Assembly (NCBI GenBank): GCA_018382125.1
Contig: JAGZQO010000011.1
Coordinates: 1 to 51,034 of the forward strand
Reading direction: 5' to 3'
Length of the DNA: 51,034 nucleotides
Source of the DNA: Collinsella sp.
GTDB lineage: Bacteria; Actinomycetota; Coriobacteriia; Coriobacteriales; Coriobacteriaceae
A model generated the notes under the pieces. The model was given only the letters and a program-made list of their open reading frames with translations. It made no database searches and had not been told where the DNA came from. Below are positions 50,225-51,034 of this stretch, one piece after another (positions within the stretch are counted from its first letter, which is position 1; each line of letters begins with the position of its first letter). A program made the position numbers and the translations under genes.

Positions 50225-50710
50225 CTATTCCTCCCGGTAAGCGCACGCGCAGGTGGCGTACTCGGGAAACGCTTCGCGGTCGGCGAACTTGGGATCGACG
50301 GCCGGGAACTGGCGGTGAGCGACGATGTCGCCGAGCGAAACGGAATCGAGGTAGTCGCGCATCAACGCCTGAGCTCCGGCCCACAGGGGATGATAGCAGC
50401 ACGTGCCCATGCGTGCACAGTCACCATCGGGTGCGGTGCAATCATTCATAACCATAGGGCCCTGAACGGCCTCGACGACCTGACGAATGGTGACGTCGTC
50501 CGGACTGACTTTAAGACGCATGCCGCCATGGACGCCACGCAGGCTCTCCACGATGCCAGCCTGAACCAAGCCATGCTGGATCGAACGCGCGAACGAATAG
50601 GGCACGTTGACCTCTTCGGCGGCAGTGCGAACAGAAAGCAACCGCTCCGGCTCCTCGGCAAGCATCGCAAGCATGCGAAGGGCATAGTCAGTCTTTCTCG
50701 ATATGTCCAT
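50225..50710 (-). CDS. Rrf2-family transcriptional regulator with three to four conserved cysteines
   Basis: A 161-residue regulator. The N-terminal winged helix is MDISRKTDYALRMLAMLAEE, then SVRTAAEEVNVPYSFARSIQ; GVHGGMRL is the wing. Cys91-x6-Cys98-x5-Cys104 (and Cys105) resembles the Fe-S ligand set of NsrR/IscR, so it probably senses nitric oxide, oxygen or Fe-S status. A second CACAY is at the C-terminus. It lies 21 bases before the MutY-like gene on the same strand, probably co-transcribed, suggesting a link between redox sensing and oxidative-damage repair. Confidence 0.92.
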   Translation of the reverse strand: MDISRKTDYALRMLAMLAEEPERLLSVRTAAEEVNVPYSFARSIQHGLVQAGIVESLRGVHGGMRLKVSPDDVTIRQVVEAVQGPMVMNDCTAPDGDCARMGTCCYHPLWAGAQALMRDYLDSVSLGDIVAHRQFPAVDPKFADREAFPEYATCACAYREE

Positions 50711-50870
50711 TTTTCCCCTTTCAAGGAATAGGAACAGCTCGAACGGGCTCCGGGGCCGAGCTTACGTCGAGACGCCAAACGAACGTCAGGACAGCCAAAT
50801 AGCAAATCGGGTGTCCACTGGATGCCGAGCCTGAAGCTGATTACATCAATACCGGCCTACAGTTAAACTT

Positions 50871-50899
50871 AGTATAACCTAACCCCCTACCCCATTAAA
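50871..50899 (-). promoter_or_regulatory. Weak putative promoter of the Rrf2 gene
   Basis: On the minus strand TTTAAT (50894-50899), a 17-base spacer, and TATACT (50871-50876). It overlaps AGGTTATACTAAGTTTAACT, which could hold an Rrf2 site. The rest of the 324-base end of the window shows no gene. Confidence 0.35.
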
Positions 50900-50964
50900 C
50901 AGGTGTTGTGCAACAAACGCCTTGTTTGAACATATCCTTGATTATCGACTTCATCCGAACACCT

Positions 50965-51000
50965 CCCACATTCATCCGCACATGTGCGGATGAATGTGGG
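50965..51000. repeat. Perfect 36-bp palindrome
   Basis: CCCACATTCATCCGCACA (50965-50982) is followed directly by its exact complement (50983-51000), with no spacer. A related half, TTCATCCGAAC, lies just before it. Either an operator for a gene beyond the window or a cruciform-prone element. Confidence 0.9.
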
Positions 51001-51034
51001 AACCCGATACCCTGAGGGCCGGACCGGCCGGCCC

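Overview
The window looks like chromosome from a high-GC, gut-dwelling actinobacterium of the Coriobacteriia, most likely Collinsella or a close relative. The basis is indirect: mannose-family PTS operons paired with sugar-isomerase (SIS) proteins, several GntR/HutC regulators, high GC, a rubrerythrin and an Rrf2 regulator typical of an anaerobe. There is no rRNA or other definitive marker, so the genus is inference.

Layout. 1-6600: the 3' part of tRNA-Val(GAC), followed by accessory genes: a DUF5710 protein, a Sau3AI/MutH-type restriction enzyme divergent from its cytosine-5 methyltransferase, an unknown protein, and an AlbA_2/ATPase regulator-like protein behind an AT-rich array of ATCTCTC repeats. 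6600-11400: PTS locus 1 (IIA, IIB, SIS deglycase-like protein, IIC, IID, GntR). 11600-18500: an M16C metalloprotease, a HicAB toxin-antitoxin pair, 5-formyl-THF cyclo-ligase, a MetA homoserine acyltransferase and an L-2-hydroxyacid dehydrogenase. 18800-33900: a second sugar-amine region with three more SIS proteins, three more GntR regulators, PTS locus 2 (IIAB fusion, IIC, IID), a DMT permease, a HAD phosphatase and a YitT protein; recQ sits inside it. 34000-51000: mostly housekeeping genes on the minus strand (threonine aldolase, PAP2 phosphatase, mfd, an ATP-grasp protein, a zinc-ribbon protein, nth, an ABC exporter, rmuC, rubrerythrin, a MutY-like glycosylase, an Rrf2 regulator).

How it works together. 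All four SIS proteins resemble FrlB/GfrF/FraB deglycases. They keep a Glu and a His exactly 16 residues apart and end in a similar Arg-Arg-Tyr...Tyr tail. With two complete mannose-family PTS transporters and four UTRA-type GntR regulators, the simplest reading is a dispersed system for importing and phosphorylating several Amadori products (glycated amino acids) and splitting them into sugar phosphate and free amine. Candidate operators (TATAACGTC, phased GTTCTAT pairs, GCATACAA sites) link regulators to promoters.

The intergenic DNA is unusually rich in repeats: a dispersed element of about 45 bp in five copies, two of which supply stop codons; hairpin modules beginning GCAGCGTCG; several long palindromes; and two paralogous 3' elements whose loop and flanks are conserved while their long stems differ yet still pair. 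The last is the best candidate for an undescribed structured RNA or element.
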